Numbered from the stretch's first letter, positions 16,455 to 25,465 are shown. The stretch is DNA of 64,000 nt from Candidatus Acetothermia bacterium (GCA_024653345.1 JANLFV010000006.1:1-64000); one strand, 5' to 3'. Notes: a model not told the origin generated them from the letters alone. Translations and numbers: made by a program.

Positions 16455-17530
16455 CCCAGATAACTCTCGTAGACCAGGTCACCGTCGAGCATTCTGACAG
16501 AAATATCTCGCAGTTGCCAGGCCTCGGTCAGCCGCTCGACCCCAGAGCCGGCGATCGCGCTCACCGGCCCGCCGACGATCTTCGGGGCGATGAAGAAGAC
16601 AATCTTGTCGACCAGCCCGGCCTCGAGGAAGCTCGCGGCCACCGTCGGCCCGCCCTCGACGAGGAGGCTGTCGAGGCCCTCCGCGCCCATCCGGGCGAGC
16701 AGGTCCGCCAGGTCGACCCGCCCGGCCCGAGACTTGAGTCGCCAGACCCTCGCACCGCGGCGCAGAAGCTCCTCCTCCTTGGCCGGCGGCATCCCTTGGG
16801 TCGTGGCGACCACCGTCGGGGCAGCGCTCTCGAGGCGCAGGACTTGAGCATCCAGGGGAAGTCGGCCCTCGGAGTCCAGGATGATCCTCCAAGGGTCTCT
16901 AGCCCCCTCCAGGCGGGCGGTCAGCTGGGGATCGTCCTTCAGGACCGTGTTGATCCCGACGAGCACTGCAGCATACCGGCTTCTCATCCAATGGACCAGC
17001 TCGCGAGAGCGCTCGTTCGAGATCCATCTCGACTCGCCGGTCCGGGTCGCGCTCCTCCCGTCGAGGCTCATGGCCAGCTTCAAGATCACGAACGGCCGGC
17101 CGGTCGTGATGAACTTGAAGAACGGCTCGTTGAGCTTCCGCGCCTCCTCCGCCAGAACGCCCTCGACCACCTCGATCCCCGCCTGGCGAAGCCGGGCAAG
17201 CCCTCGGCCGTCCACGAGAGGATTGGGGTCCCGGACCGCCACGATGACCCGCTTGATCCCCGCGCCGATGATCCACTCGACGCACGGCGGGGTCTTCCCC
17301 CAGTGGACGCAGGGCTCTAAGGTCACATACAGGTCCGCGCCGCTCGCCTCCTCGCCCGCGGCCTCCAGAGCGAGGACCTCGGCATGGGGCCCGCCGAACC
17401 GCTGGTGATAGCCTTCGCCGACGATCCGGCCACCCCTGACGATGACCGCCCCGACGAGCGGATTGGGACTTGTCCAGCCCGCGCCGCGCTCGGCCAGCTC
17501 GAGCGCGCGGCGCATCAGCTCCTCAGCCAC
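16451..17530 (-). CDS. ribD: Bifunctional diaminohydroxyphosphoribosylaminopyrimidine deaminase / reductase
   Basis: Two consecutive steps of riboflavin synthesis. The N-terminal deaminase (about 1-145) has the zinc motif HAE (FGGPHAEVLAL) and PCVHWGKTPPC. The C-terminal reductase (about 146-359) has KLAMSLDGRSAT and LLVEGGPTVAASF for NADPH and substrate binding. Length 359 aa is normal. No other rib genes are present. rpe next door acts on ribulose-5-phosphate, a riboflavin precursor, though that may be coincidental. The 3' end of rpe overlaps ribD by 8 nt. Confidence 0.95.
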   Translation of the reverse strand: MAEELMRRALELAERGAGWTSPNPLVGAVIVRGGRIVGEGYHQRFGGPHAEVLALEAAGEEASGADLYVTLEPCVHWGKTPPCVEWIIGAGIKRVIVAVRDPNPLVDGRGLARLRQAGIEVVEGVLAEEARKLNEPFFKFITTGRPFVILKLAMSLDGRSATRTGESRWISNERSRELVHWMRSRYAAVLVGINTVLKDDPQLTARLEGARDPWRIILDSEGRLPLDAQVLRLESAAPTVVATTQGMPPAKEEELLRRGARVWRLKSRAGRVDLADLLARMGAEGLDSLLVEGGPTVAASFLEAGLVDKIVFFIAPKIVGGPVSAIAGSGVERLTEAWQLRDISVRMLDGDLVYESYLG

Positions 17531-18173
17531 CGGCCGCCTGCCTCAGGGCCGCGACCGCCCTCCGCCGGTCCCTCTGCCCGAAGATGGCCGTGCCCGCTAC
17601 GATCACATCCGCGCCCGCGGCCACGATCTCGCGTATGTTGCCCTCGTTCACCCCGCCGTCGACTGCGATCTCCACAGCAAGGGACCGCCGGTCGATCTCC
17701 CGCCGAAGAAGCCTTATCCTCTCCAAGGAATCGGGCAGGAACTCCTGCCCCCCGAAGCCGGGCTCGACGCTCATCACCAGGACCAGATCTGCCTCCGGGA
17801 GAAGGTCGAAGACCGCCTCGACCGGGGTCCGCGGCTTGAGCGAGAGACCGCCCCTTGCGCCGGCCCGCTTGATCTGGGCGATCAGCGGCCGGGGATCGGC
17901 GACGACCTCGATATGGAAGGTGATGGTATCGCCCGGCCTCACCAGGAAACTGTCGATATACCTTGCGGGGTCGGTGATCATGAGGTGGATGTTGAAGGGG
18001 GTCGTGCAGCCGTCGCGGAGGGCGTTGACCACCGGCGGGCCGATGGAGATGTTCGGGACGAAGTGGCCGTCCATGACATCAATGTGGAAGGAGTCGACCA
18101 GGCCGGCGACTTCGGCGATCTCCTCGCGGAGCCGGCCGAGGTCCGCGGCGAGGATCGAGGGGGCGAGCTTCAT
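17523..18173 (-). CDS. rpe: Ribulose-phosphate 3-epimerase
   Basis: Interconverts ribulose-5-P and xylulose-5-P. The TIM-barrel motifs are present: APSILAADL, HIDVMDGHFVPNISIGP (metal-binding His and Asp), NIHLMI, VMSVEPGFGGQEF and VDGGVN followed by VAGTAIFG. Length 216 aa is typical. It lies between a membrane Zn peptidase gene and ribD on the same strand. Confidence 0.95.
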   Translation of the reverse strand: MKLAPSILAADLGRLREEIAEVAGLVDSFHIDVMDGHFVPNISIGPPVVNALRDGCTTPFNIHLMITDPARYIDSFLVRPGDTITFHIEVVADPRPLIAQIKRAGARGGLSLKPRTPVEAVFDLLPEADLVLVMSVEPGFGGQEFLPDSLERIRLLRREIDRRSLAVEIAVDGGVNEGNIREIVAAGADVIVAGTAIFGQRDRRRAVAALRQAAGG

Positions 18174-18179
18174 CGCGAC

Positions 18180-18851
18180 TCAGCGCCTGCGGCTGAGAAG
18201 GTAGAGCAGGGTCAGGACCGCGGTCGCGGCCGCTGCGACGTAGGTGAGGGCCGCCGCGCCGAGGACGCGCTTCACCGCTCCTAGCTCCTGCCCCGAGGTC
18301 ACAAAACCTCCGTCCCGCAGGAGAGCGATCGCCCGCTGGCTGGCGTTGAACTCGACCGGGAGGGTCACGAGCGTGAACAGCACCGCCAGGGAGTAGGCGA
18401 CGATCCCGGCGGTCACAAGCGGCGGCATCTGGAAGAAGAGCCCGAGGAAGAAGAGCGGGAGGGCCAGCTGCGACCCGAAGTTCGCCATGGGGACAATCGC
18501 CGTCCGGAGCTCCAGGGGCCTGTAGGCCCGGGCGTGCTGGATAGCGTGGCCCACCTCGTGGGCTGCCACTCCGAGGGCAGCGAGCGAGCGGCTCTCGGGG
18601 TTGGAGAGCCGGAGCGTCCTCGTCCGCGGATCATAATGGTCGGTCAAGGTGCCCTTGACCTGTTCGATCTTCACGTTCCCCAACCCCGCCCCGTCGAGGA
18701 GCCGACGGGCCAGCCGCTCCGCGGTCGTCCCGGAGGAGGCGTTGACTCGGGAGTATTGCGCGAAGGTGCTCTGGACCCGCCACTGGGCGTAGATGCCCAG
18801 CGCCAGCGCCGGAAGCAACATGATCAGGTAGAGAGGATCAAAGAGCCACAT
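18180..18851 (-). CDS. Membrane zinc metallopeptidase, YugP family
   Basis: The zincin motif HEVGHAIQH (about residues 113-121) follows the NPESRSLAALGVAAHE segment typical of YugP/Zn_peptidase_2. Hydrophobic segments lie at the N-terminus and in the C-terminal half. Substrates are unknown. The ATG at 18851 starts with the family-like MWLFDPLYL; the upstream extension to 18902 would run through the promoter. It is probably the first gene of an operon with rpe, ribD and purB. Confidence 0.85.
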   Translation of the reverse strand: MWLFDPLYLIMLLPALALGIYAQWRVQSTFAQYSRVNASSGTTAERLARRLLDGAGLGNVKIEQVKGTLTDHYDPRTRTLRLSNPESRSLAALGVAAHEVGHAIQHARAYRPLELRTAIVPMANFGSQLALPLFFLGLFFQMPPLVTAGIVAYSLAVLFTLVTLPVEFNASQRAIALLRDGGFVTSGQELGAVKRVLGAAALTYVAAAATAVLTLLYLLSRRR

Positions 18852-18873
18852 AGTAGTCCGATCACCGGGAAGG

Positions 18874-18902
18874 ATTATAGCAAAGGTCCGGGCGCACGGC
18901 AA
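18874..18902 (-). promoter_or_regulatory. Promoter of the Zn-peptidase-rpe-ribD-purB operon
   Basis: TTGCCG (18902-18897), a 17-nt spacer, then a perfect TATAAT (18879-18874). Predicted start about 18867, giving a leader of about 15 nt. Confidence 0.55.
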
Positions 18903-18922
18903 GCACGAGCGGGGGAGGAGAC

Positions 18923-19234
18923 TCAGCCGGGGCAGACTCCTTCCAAGATCGCAATCTCCTCCTCCGTCAAGCCATACAGCCTGTAGCCGACCTGGTCGAT
19001 CAGCCTATCGGTCAGCTCCAGCTTCTTCTTGAGCAGTAGGAGCTCCGCGAGGGCAGCCTCGTAGAATGTCTCTAATCGAGCGCAGAGGCTAGGAAGGGCT
19101 GCCCTGAAACACAATGCGTTATTCGCTTTGGTTTCGGAGTGGCGCAGGAGATGGCGCGAACTAAGAGGATTCGCTTCTGGGTTCGTCCAGCCATCTCCCT
19201 CATGAAGGTCCTTAGGCCTGAACCAGATCGTCAT
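18923..19234 (-). pseudogene. Remnant resembling the C-terminus of a DNA-methyltransferase/restriction protein
   Basis: This 103-codon frame ends in a coiled segment followed by DRLIDQVGYRLYGLTEEEI, which resembles the last residues of Eco57I-like/type IIG and other large N6-adenine methyltransferases. No catalytic motif is present and the N-terminal part matches nothing I know. I read it as the 3' stub of a decayed restriction-modification gene. A small intact unknown protein is the alternative. No Shine-Dalgarno is evident. The 94 nt up to the next gene hold nothing recognisable. Confidence 0.45.
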
Positions 19235-19328
19235 GAATTCACGGCTTCGCCATGCCTGCCCAAGACACCGGTCGGCCGATTGTCAAGGGATGCGCTTGTA
19301 GGAGAGCCAGCAGCCTGAAGAGAGGCTC

Positions 19329-19691
19329 TCAGTTCTCCCGCTCGAGCCTTGCGATCTCCTCGTCGCTCAGGCCGAAGTAGTGGGCGAGCTCGTGGATGAC
19401 CGTTTTCCGGACCTGCTCGCGGACCTCCTCCTCAGTCCGGCAGAGGGCTTCGATGTTCCTCTGATAGATATAGATCTGATCCGGAAAGGGATACCGCGCC
19501 CAGACGGACCGCTGGGTCTGGGGGACCCCGTGGTAGAGGCCGAGGAGGCTCCTCTTCCTGAAGCGCCCTCCCGCCTCGGGGCCGGGATAGTCCTCGACGA
19601 TGATCGCGATGTTCTCCAGCCGGTCGCGAAAGGACTTGGGGAGGCTAGCCACGGCCTCCCCCACCAGCGCCTCGAACCTCGCGCGGTCCAA
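19329..19691 (-). CDS. Small zincin-like metallopeptidase (DUF1025 type)
   Basis: The C-terminal HELAHYFGLSDEEI fits the HExxHxxGxxDxE zincin signature of the small metallopeptidase family PF06262. The N-terminal IIVEDYPGPE and RYPFPDQIYIYQRNIE also match that family, and 120 aa is its usual size. Its start lies 2 nt after the rplQ stop, so it is likely the last gene of the ribosomal run. The substrate is unknown. Confidence 0.85.
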   Translation of the reverse strand: MDRARFEALVGEAVASLPKSFRDRLENIAIIVEDYPGPEAGGRFRKRSLLGLYHGVPQTQRSVWARYPFPDQIYIYQRNIEALCRTEEEVREQVRKTVIHELAHYFGLSDEEIARLEREN

Positions 19692-19693
19692 CC

Positions 19694-20050
19694 CTAGACG
19701 AGCATCAGGCGGGCCATCTCCGCGCCGTCACCCTGACGCGGCCCGAGCTTGATGACCCGCGTATAGCCGCCGCTCTGGTCTCTATACTGCGGGCCGATCT
19801 CCTCGAAGAGGAGCTTCACCACTTCCTTGTCCTGGAGGAACTGGAAGGCCAGCCGCCGGGCATGGGTGTCCTCCGGCCCGCGGCGGGCCAGGGTGATCAG
19901 CCGCTCGATCTCCCTCTGGGCCTCCTTGGCCTTGGCTAGGGTGGTGTCGACCTTGCGGTGCTGGATCAGCCCCTTGGCCAGGCTCACCAGAAGGCTCTCC
20001 CGCTCCTCATGAGGGCGGGAGAGCTTCCGCCCCTGCTTACGATGGCGCAT
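19694..20050 (-). CDS. rplQ: Ribosomal protein L17 (bL17)
   Basis: Bacterial-specific large-subunit protein. The N-terminus MRHRKQGRKLSRPHEERESLL is diagnostic, and the 118-aa length is standard. Its start overlaps the 3' end of rpoA by 14 nt, as expected for coupled translation at the end of the alpha operon. Confidence 0.95.
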   Translation of the reverse strand: MRHRKQGRKLSRPHEERESLLVSLAKGLIQHRKVDTTLAKAKEAQREIERLITLARRGPEDTHARRLAFQFLQDKEVVKLLFEEIGPQYRDQSGGYTRVIKLGPRQGDGAEMARLMLV

Positions 20051-20984
20051 TCTTCTTCCTCTCCTTCTCGCTCCTCAGGGAGTAGCCCAGCTCCTCCAGC
20101 CTTCGCTCGACCTTCTCCAGGGTCTTCTCCCCGAACCCGTGGATGTCGGAGATCTCCTCCCGGCTCTTCTGGAGGAGGTCCTTGAGGGTGATCACGCCCC
20201 GGCTCTCTAGCAGGTTGCAGGCGCGGTGGTCGAAGTCCAGCTTCACCAGGGGCATGGAGAACTCCTCCGGCTCCTCGATCACCACCGGCTTCCCCAGGGG
20301 GTGGAGGGCGAACTCGTGCAGGATCTGGAAGTGCTCGATCAGGATCTGCGAGGCCATGCTGAGGGCCTCCTCGGGCCTCACCCCGCGGTTCGTCTCGATC
20401 TCCAGGATCAGCCGGTCGTAGTCTGTCCGCTCGCCCACGCGGGTCGGCTCGACCTTGAAGTTCGCCAGCTTCACCGGGGAGAAGTCGGAGTCAACGGGGA
20501 TCACACCCAGGGGCATGTCCTTCCGCTTATTCCGCTCCGCGGGGCGGTAGCCGACCCCCGACTCGACCTCCAGCTCGGCCTTCAGCTTCCCCTTCTCGTC
20601 GAGGGTCGCGATGTGCAGCTCGGGGTTGAGGATCTCCACATTCTGGGGCGCGTCGATCTGGCCGGCGGTCACCTCCCCCGGCCCTTCGGCCTCGAGCTGG
20701 AGCCGGGCCTCCTCATCGTTCGGCATCCGGATCGCCAACCCCTTGAGGTTGAGGATGATCTCGAGGAGGTCCTCCTTCACCCCGCTGATCGTGTCATACT
20801 CGTGGTAGTGGCCATCGAACCGGACGCGGACGACCGCCGCGCCGCGGATCGAGGAGAGGAGGACCCGCCGGAGCGGGTTCCCGATCGTCACCCCGTAGCC
20901 CCGCTCCAGTGGCTCGATCACGATCCGCGCCCGGCTGTCGGTCAGCTCTTCAATCTTAATCTCGGGCTTTACTGCCTGCTCCAT
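20037..20984 (-). CDS. rpoA: RNA polymerase alpha subunit
   Basis: Assembles RNA polymerase and contacts upstream promoter DNA. The N-terminal domain contains IEPLERGYGVTIGNPLRRVLLSSI; the C-terminal domain (about residues 245-300) carries two helix-hairpin-helix-like motifs around LLESRGVITLKDLL and DIHGFGEKTLEKVERRL. The ATG at 20984 has AAGGAG upstream; the frame is open to 21125 but that extension overlaps rpsD and is not family-like. Length 315 aa. Confidence 0.95.
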   Translation of the reverse strand: MEQAVKPEIKIEELTDSRARIVIEPLERGYGVTIGNPLRRVLLSSIRGAAVVRVRFDGHYHEYDTISGVKEDLLEIILNLKGLAIRMPNDEEARLQLEAEGPGEVTAGQIDAPQNVEILNPELHIATLDEKGKLKAELEVESGVGYRPAERNKRKDMPLGVIPVDSDFSPVKLANFKVEPTRVGERTDYDRLILEIETNRGVRPEEALSMASQILIEHFQILHEFALHPLGKPVVIEEPEEFSMPLVKLDFDHRACNLLESRGVITLKDLLQKSREEISDIHGFGEKTLEKVERRLEELGYSLRSEKERKKNAPS

Positions 20985-21016
20985 CTCGTTGCTCCTTAGC
21001 GCTGTTGTGGGGAGAC

Positions 21017-21646
21017 CTAGCGCGAGTAGTATTCCACGATCAGGTTCGCCTGAATGGTTTGCTCGACCTCTGCCGGGTCGGGCGCGCTGACCACCCGGAC
21101 CTGGCCGTCCAGCCGCTCCAGCCAAGAGGGGAGCGAGCCCTTCTGTTCGGCCATCGCCGCCAGCAGCTCCTTGATCCCCCGCTTCCCTAGAGAGCCCTCT
21201 TGGAGAGCGATCACATCCCCCTCCTTTGTCAGGTAAGAGGGGATGTCCACCTTCCGGTCATTGACCGAGAAGTGGCCATGGCGGATGAGCTGGCGGGCCT
21301 GGTTCCGGGAGTTCGCGAAGCCCGCGCGGTAGACGACATTGTCGAGCCGCCGCTCCAGGAGCTGGATGAGATAGTCACCGGTTACGCCCTTCTTCTTCTT
21401 GGCCAGCTCGACATACCGGCGGAACTGCTCCTCGCGGAGACGGTAGATCCGGCGGGCCTTCTGCTTCTCCCGGAGGTGGATCGCATACTGCGAGGCCTTC
21501 CCGAACCGACGCCGGCCGCGCATCCCCGGCGGGCCGGAGCGGCGCTCGACGGGGCACTTGTCGGTGTAGCACTTCAGCCCCTTGAGGAAGAGCTTCTCCC
21601 CCTCGCGGCGACAGGCGCGGCACTTGGCCTCAGTATCCCTACCCAT
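21017..21646 (-). CDS. rpsD: Ribosomal protein S4 (uS4), zinc-binding form
   Basis: Primary 16S rRNA-binding protein. The N-terminus has four cysteines (CRAC and C-x4-C in CYTDKC), the C+ zinc form. The S4 RNA-binding domain runs through [27 protein letters not shown]. Length 209 aa is normal. The gene lies between rpsK and rpoA as in the alpha operon. Confidence 0.95.
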   Translation of the reverse strand: MGRDTEAKCRACRREGEKLFLKGLKCYTDKCPVERRSGPPGMRGRRRFGKASQYAIHLREKQKARRIYRLREEQFRRYVELAKKKKGVTGDYLIQLLERRLDNVVYRAGFANSRNQARQLIRHGHFSVNDRKVDIPSYLTKEGDVIALQEGSLGKRGIKELLAAMAEQKGSLPSWLERLDGQVRVVSAPDPAEVEQTIQANLIVEYYSR

Positions 21647-21681
21647 CGACGGAGACCTCCTTCGCTCTCGCTGCGATCGGC

Positions 21682-22008
21682 CTAGTTATGGGCGACGGGC
21701 GTGACATTCTTCACCTCTTCTACCCTAATCCCCGAGCCGCGGAGGGTCTGGATCACCGAGTTCCGCCCCGCGCCCGAGCCATTGACGAGCACGACGACCG
21801 AGCGGACCCCGAACTCCCGCATCCGCTCGAGCAGCCGTTCCGCGGCCGTCTGGGCCGCGTAGGGCGTCCCCTTCCGCGATCCCTTGAACCCGACCACCCC
21901 GGGGCTGATCCAGGTGAGGACCGCCCCCTCAGTGTCGGTGAGGGTGAGGATCGTGTTGTTGTAGGTGGAGTGGACATAGAGCCGCGCGCGCTCGACCTTT
22001 CTCGCCAT
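21682..22008 (-). CDS. rpsK: Ribosomal protein S11 (uS11), short at both ends
   Basis: Platform protein of the small subunit. The core is clear: [30 protein letters not shown] and [10 protein letters not shown]. At 108 aa it is about 20 residues shorter than usual. The basic N-terminal tail is trimmed and the protein stops at the HN that normally precedes the conserved GCRPxKxRRV tail. The glycine-rich loop reads [11 protein letters not shown] rather than the usual GPGxGRExxI. No frameshift restoring the tail is visible downstream. Confidence 0.9.
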   Translation of the reverse strand: MARKVERARLYVHSTYNNTILTLTDTEGAVLTWISPGVVGFKGSRKGTPYAAQTAAERLLERMREFGVRSVVVLVNGSGAGRNSVIQTLRGSGIRVEEVKNVTPVAHN

Positions 22009-22022
22009 AGGCTAGTGCTCCT

Positions 22023-22391
22023 TCACTTCTTCTTCCCGGCCTTCGCCGGCCGCGGGCCCTTCCAGGTCCGGGCGTTCGAGCGGGTCCGCTGCCCGCGGAC
22101 CGGGAGCCCGACCTTGTGCCTCAGCCCGCGGTAGCAGTTGATGTCCTTCAACCGCTGGACATCCCCGCGGACCCTCCGCCGCAGGTCGCCCTCGACCACA
22201 TACTTCCCTTCGATCTCCCGCCGCAGCTCGGCGATCTCGTCCTCGGACAGCTCCCGGACACGCTTGGTGGGGGGAATCCGCGTGGCGCTCAGGATCCGCT
22301 GCGCCAGCGGTCTCCCCACCCCGTAGATGTAGGTCAGGGCAATCTCGACCGGCTTGCTATCCGGCAGATCGGCTCCGGCAATCCGTGCCAT
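22023..22391 (-). CDS. rpsM: Ribosomal protein S13 (uS13)
   Basis: Head protein contacting the P-site tRNA and L5. It starts [21 protein letters not shown], followed by IYGVG, the [18 protein letters not shown] segment and a Lys-rich tail. Length 122 aa is standard. Confidence 0.95.
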   Translation of the reverse strand: MARIAGADLPDSKPVEIALTYIYGVGRPLAQRILSATRIPPTKRVRELSEDEIAELRREIEGKYVVEGDLRRRVRGDVQRLKDINCYRGLRHKVGLPVRGQRTRSNARTWKGPRPAKAGKKK

Positions 22392-22397
22392 CCGCGA

Positions 22398-22511
22398 TCA
22401 CCCCTGCCTCTGCTTGTGTTTGCGATTCCGGCAGATCACCATCAGTCTCCCATGCCGCTTGATCAGCTTGCAGTTGTCGCACATCTTCTTCACTGAGCTT
22501 CGCACCTTCAT
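22398..22511 (-). CDS. rpmJ: Ribosomal protein L36 (bL36)
   Basis: A 37-residue gene read directly from the minus strand: it begins [19 protein letters not shown] and ends with C-x-N-rich basic RKHKQRQG. The three Cys and His of the zinc knuckle are intact. It sits between infA and rpsM in the usual spc/alpha order, 6 nt upstream of rpsM. Confidence 0.95.
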   Translation of the reverse strand: MKVRSSVKKMCDNCKLIKRHGRLMVICRNRKHKQRQG

Positions 22512-22526
22512 CCTCGATCACCCGCT

Positions 22527-22709
22527 CTAGCTCTCACGGTAGATGATCCGCCCCTTGGTGAGGTCGTAGGGCGAGAACTCCACAATCACCCTGTCCCCGT
22601 TGAGGATCCGGATGTAGTGCTTCCGCATCCTCCCGGAGATGTGACAGAGGGCCTCCTGGCCATCCTCGAAGCGGACCTTAAACATCGAGCTCGGATAGGC
22701 CTCGATCAC
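22527..22709 (-). CDS. infA: Translation initiation factor IF-1 (start codon problem)
   Basis: OB-fold factor that occupies the A site during initiation. [23 protein letters not shown] and [10 protein letters not shown] are typical. The first standard in-frame start is the GTG at 22709, giving 60 aa and cutting the first OB strand. Twelve codons further up, to 22745, the frame reads [13 protein letters not shown], which aligns without gaps to the normal IF-1 N-terminus and restores the exact 72-aa length. A strong AGGAGGT (22751-22757) sits 5 nt before that codon, yet it reads GTC, not a normal start. The real gene is probably 22527-22745. Confidence 0.9.
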   Translation of the reverse strand: MIEAYPSSMFKVRFEDGQEALCHISGRMRKHYIRILNGDRVIVEFSPYDLTKGRIIYRES

Positions 22710-23500
22710 CTCGCCGCGCTTGCGAATGAAGCCGCTCTTCGCGACCTGGCACCTCCTCTGGTCAGGATCTCCGGCCCCTCGGCCGTGACCAGGACCATCT
22801 CCTCGAAGTGCGCCGCCAGCCCGCCACGGGGGGTCACCGCAGTCCAGCCGTCCGCGAGGAGCTCGACCTCCCCCTCGTCCTCCTTAACCATCGGCTCCAG
22901 GCAGAGGACCATTCCCGGCCGGAGCCGCGGCCCTCGCCCCGGAAGGCCGAAGTTGGGGATCTCCGGGTCCTCGTGGAGCTGCCGCCCGATCCCGTGACCT
23001 GCATAGCGCCTCACTACCGAATAACCCTGTGACTCCACATAAGAGCAGATGGCGAAGGAAATATCCGAGACATGATTGCCCGCACACGCAGCGGCGATCC
23101 CGCGCTCGAGCGCCTCTTGCGCTACCTCGAGCAGGCGAGCCGCGCGCGGGCTCCCCGGCCCGATGAGCACCGTCGTGGCACCATCGGCGTAGAAGCCCCG
23201 TCGATAGAGACCTAAGTCGAGTGAGAGGAGATCTCCTTCCTGCAATATTCTATCATCTCGGGGGATGCCGTGCACCACCTCGTCGTTGAGCGAGGCACAG
23301 AGCGTCTTCGGATATCCCCGATAGCCCTTGAATGCCGGGACGCCCCCGGCGCGGCGGATCATCCTCTCCGCCAAGCGGTCGAGCTGGGCCGTGGAGAGCC
23401 CGGGCGCGGCTTGCTCCGTCAACTCCTCGAGGATCTCCGCCAAGAGGCGGGCGTTCTCCCGGATGATCCGAATCTCTCGCTCTGACTTGATGCTAATCAT
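22706..23500 (-). CDS. map: Methionine aminopeptidase, type I
   Basis: Removes initiator Met from nascent proteins. The metal ligands are visible: D in LLSLDLG and D in [11 protein letters not shown] in [13 protein letters not shown] in CLEPM and E near EEMVLVT. Length 264 aa. The last ~16 residues (after GPEILTR) run into infA and are unlike the family, so the functional end may be near GPEILT. The start overlaps adk by 4 nt (ATGA). Confidence 0.95.
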   Translation of the reverse strand: MISIKSEREIRIIRENARLLAEILEELTEQAAPGLSTAQLDRLAERMIRRAGGVPAFKGYRGYPKTLCASLNDEVVHGIPRDDRILQEGDLLSLDLGLYRRGFYADGATTVLIGPGSPRAARLLEVAQEALERGIAAACAGNHVSDISFAICSYVESQGYSVVRRYAGHGIGRQLHEDPEIPNFGLPGRGPRLRPGMVLCLEPMVKEDEGEVELLADGWTAVTPRGGLAAHFEEMVLVTAEGPEILTRGGARSRRAASFASAAR

Positions 23501-24156
23501 CTTCCTTCTTCCAGGAGGCGGAGCGCCTCCTGGAAGACCTCCTCGATGGCTCGGCCTCCCTCGACCTCGACGAGCAGGCCTCGCTGGCGGTAGAACTCGC
23601 GGAGCGGCGCGGTCTGGGCCTCGTAGACCCGATACCGGCGGCGGATGACCTCCGGGGTATCATCATCGCGCTGGATCAGCCGCCCGCCGCAGGCGTCACA
23701 GACCCCTGGAACCCGCGGAGGATTGGAGACGAGGTTATAGTTCCGGCCGCAGTCGGCGCAGACCCGTCGCGCGGTGAGCCGCCGGACGGTCTCCTCCTCG
23801 GAGAGACGGATGCTGAGGACCCGCTCCACCTTGGCGATCCTCTCCAGCGCCTCGGCCTGGTTCGTCGTCCTCGGGAAGCCGTCGAGGAGGAACCGGCCAT
23901 CGAGCCGGGAATCGAGCATCTCGATCATCAGTTCGTCCGGGACCAGCTCACCGCGGTCCATATAGGCCCGGGCCTTCTTTCCCAGCTCGGTCCCCTGCTG
24001 GACCTCCTCGCGGAGGATCTCCCCAGTCGAGATGTGCTTCAACCCCAGCCGAGCGGCCAAGAGGGCCGCCTGGGTCCCCTTCCCCGCCCCGGGGGGGCCG
24101 AGAAGGACGATCCCCGAGGGCAGGTCCCGCGAGAGGCGGCGCGCTTCCCGGCTCAT
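23497..24156 (-). CDS. adk: Adenylate kinase with zinc-type LID
   Basis: Interconverts ATP+AMP and 2 ADP. Seen: the P-loop GPPGAGKGTQ, AMP site STGEILREEV, DGFPRTTNQAEAL, and a LID with CADCGRNYN...CDACGG (four Cys, zinc-binding form common in thermophiles and Gram-positives). An N-terminal extension of about 14 residues precedes GIVLLGPPG. Length 219 aa. Lies between secY and map as in many spc operons, with 4-nt overlaps on both sides. Confidence 0.95.
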   Translation of the reverse strand: MSREARRLSRDLPSGIVLLGPPGAGKGTQAALLAARLGLKHISTGEILREEVQQGTELGKKARAYMDRGELVPDELMIEMLDSRLDGRFLLDGFPRTTNQAEALERIAKVERVLSIRLSEEETVRRLTARRVCADCGRNYNLVSNPPRVPGVCDACGGRLIQRDDDTPEVIRRRYRVYEAQTAPLREFYRQRGLLVEVEGGRAIEEVFQEALRLLEEGR

Positions 24157-25463
24157 AGCCTCCTCCCCAGGATCGCGCCCTTCTTGATCAAGCTCTCGTA
24201 TTGCCGCTCGACCATGTGGGCCTCGATCTGCTTCATCATGTCCACCCCGACGCCGACGACGATCAGCAGCGATGTCCCGCCGATCCAGATCCCGCTGATC
24301 CCGCTCGCCCCAATGATCAGGTAGGGGAGGATGGCGATGATCGTGAGGAAGAGAGCGCCGATGAGCAGGACGCGGTTGATGATCCTGGTGATGTAGTCAG
24401 ATGTATAGCGCCCGGGCCTGATCCCGGGGATGAAGCCGCCCCACTTTCGCAGGTTCTCCGAGACATCGCGGGGGTCGAAGATGATCGCGCTGTAGAAGTA
24501 AGTGAAGAAGATGATCAACAGCGCATAGGCGCCGAGATAGGCGGCGCTCCCCTCGCCCACATAGCTCCGCAGCCACTGGATGCCGGGGATGAAGTTGATC
24601 ACCGTGAGCGGGAGGGCCAGGAGGGCCGAGGCGAAGATGATCGGGATGACCCCGCCCTGGTTGATCGCGATCGGGAGGTAGGTCGACTGCCCCCCATAGA
24701 CCCGGCCCTGGACGATCCTCTTGGCATACTGGATCTCGATCTTACGCGCCCCGAGCTGGACGAGGACGATCCCCGCGGTCACCCCGATGAAGACGATGAT
24801 CAGTGCCAGAGCCCAGAAGGGGTTCGTGCCGCTGGTGATCGCCAGATAAGTGGAGGCCACATAGTCGGGGAACTGTGAGATGATCCCGAGCATGATGATC
24901 ATCGAGACGCCGTTCCCGATGCCGTTCTCCGTGATCCGCTCCCCCAGCCACATCAGGAAGATCGTCCCGGCGACCATGGAGATGATGGAGATGATGTAGA
25001 AGGGGATTTTCAGCTCGCCCGCCTTCAGCAGCCCCTGGTTGACGATGATGTAGCTATAGCCGAAGGCCTGAATAAAGGCTAACAGAACGGTGGCGTAGCG
25101 GGTCCAGCGGGTGATGATCTTCCGCCCCTCGTCCCCTTGCTGCTGGAGCTCCTTGAGGCGGGGGATGATTGGGACGAGCAGGCTGAAGATGATCGAGGCG
25201 TTGATGTAGGGGACGACGCCGAGGGCGAAGAGGGAGAATCTCTCCAGTCCCCCGCCGCTGAACATGTTGAGCAGGCCGAAGATCCCCCCGCCCAATCCCT
25301 GGAAGAACCCGGCAAAGGCACTCAGGTCCACCCCCGGGACGGGGATCGCCACCCCGAGGCGGAAGACGACGATCGCGCCCAGGGTGAAGAGCGCGCGCTT
25401 CTTGACCTCGGGGATGCTGAAGGCCTCAAAGACGCTCCGCCACAGGCTTACTCTCTGGGCCAT
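24153..25463 (-). CDS. secY: SecY, protein translocase channel subunit
   Basis: Pore of the Sec translocon in the inner membrane. Ten hydrophobic spans can be counted; the plug/first-helix region GVAIPVPGVDLSAF and the C-terminal RRL are typical. I use the ATG at 25463, with GGAGGA 7 nt upstream; an in-frame GTG at 25469 has no proper spacing. The start lies 2 nt past the rplO stop. Length 436 aa. Confidence 0.95.
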   Translation of the reverse strand: MAQRVSLWRSVFEAFSIPEVKKRALFTLGAIVVFRLGVAIPVPGVDLSAFAGFFQGLGGGIFGLLNMFSGGGLERFSLFALGVVPYINASIIFSLLVPIIPRLKELQQQGDEGRKIITRWTRYATVLLAFIQAFGYSYIIVNQGLLKAGELKIPFYIISIISMVAGTIFLMWLGERITENGIGNGVSMIIMLGIISQFPDYVASTYLAITSGTNPFWALALIIVFIGVTAGIVLVQLGARKIEIQYAKRIVQGRVYGGQSTYLPIAINQGGVIPIIFASALLALPLTVINFIPGIQWLRSYVGEGSAAYLGAYALLIIFFTYFYSAIIFDPRDVSENLRKWGGFIPGIRPGRYTSDYITRIINRVLLIGALFLTIIAILPYLIIGASGISGIWIGGTSLLIVVGVGVDMMKQIEAHMVERQYESLIKKGAILGRRL

Positions 25464-25465
25464 GA

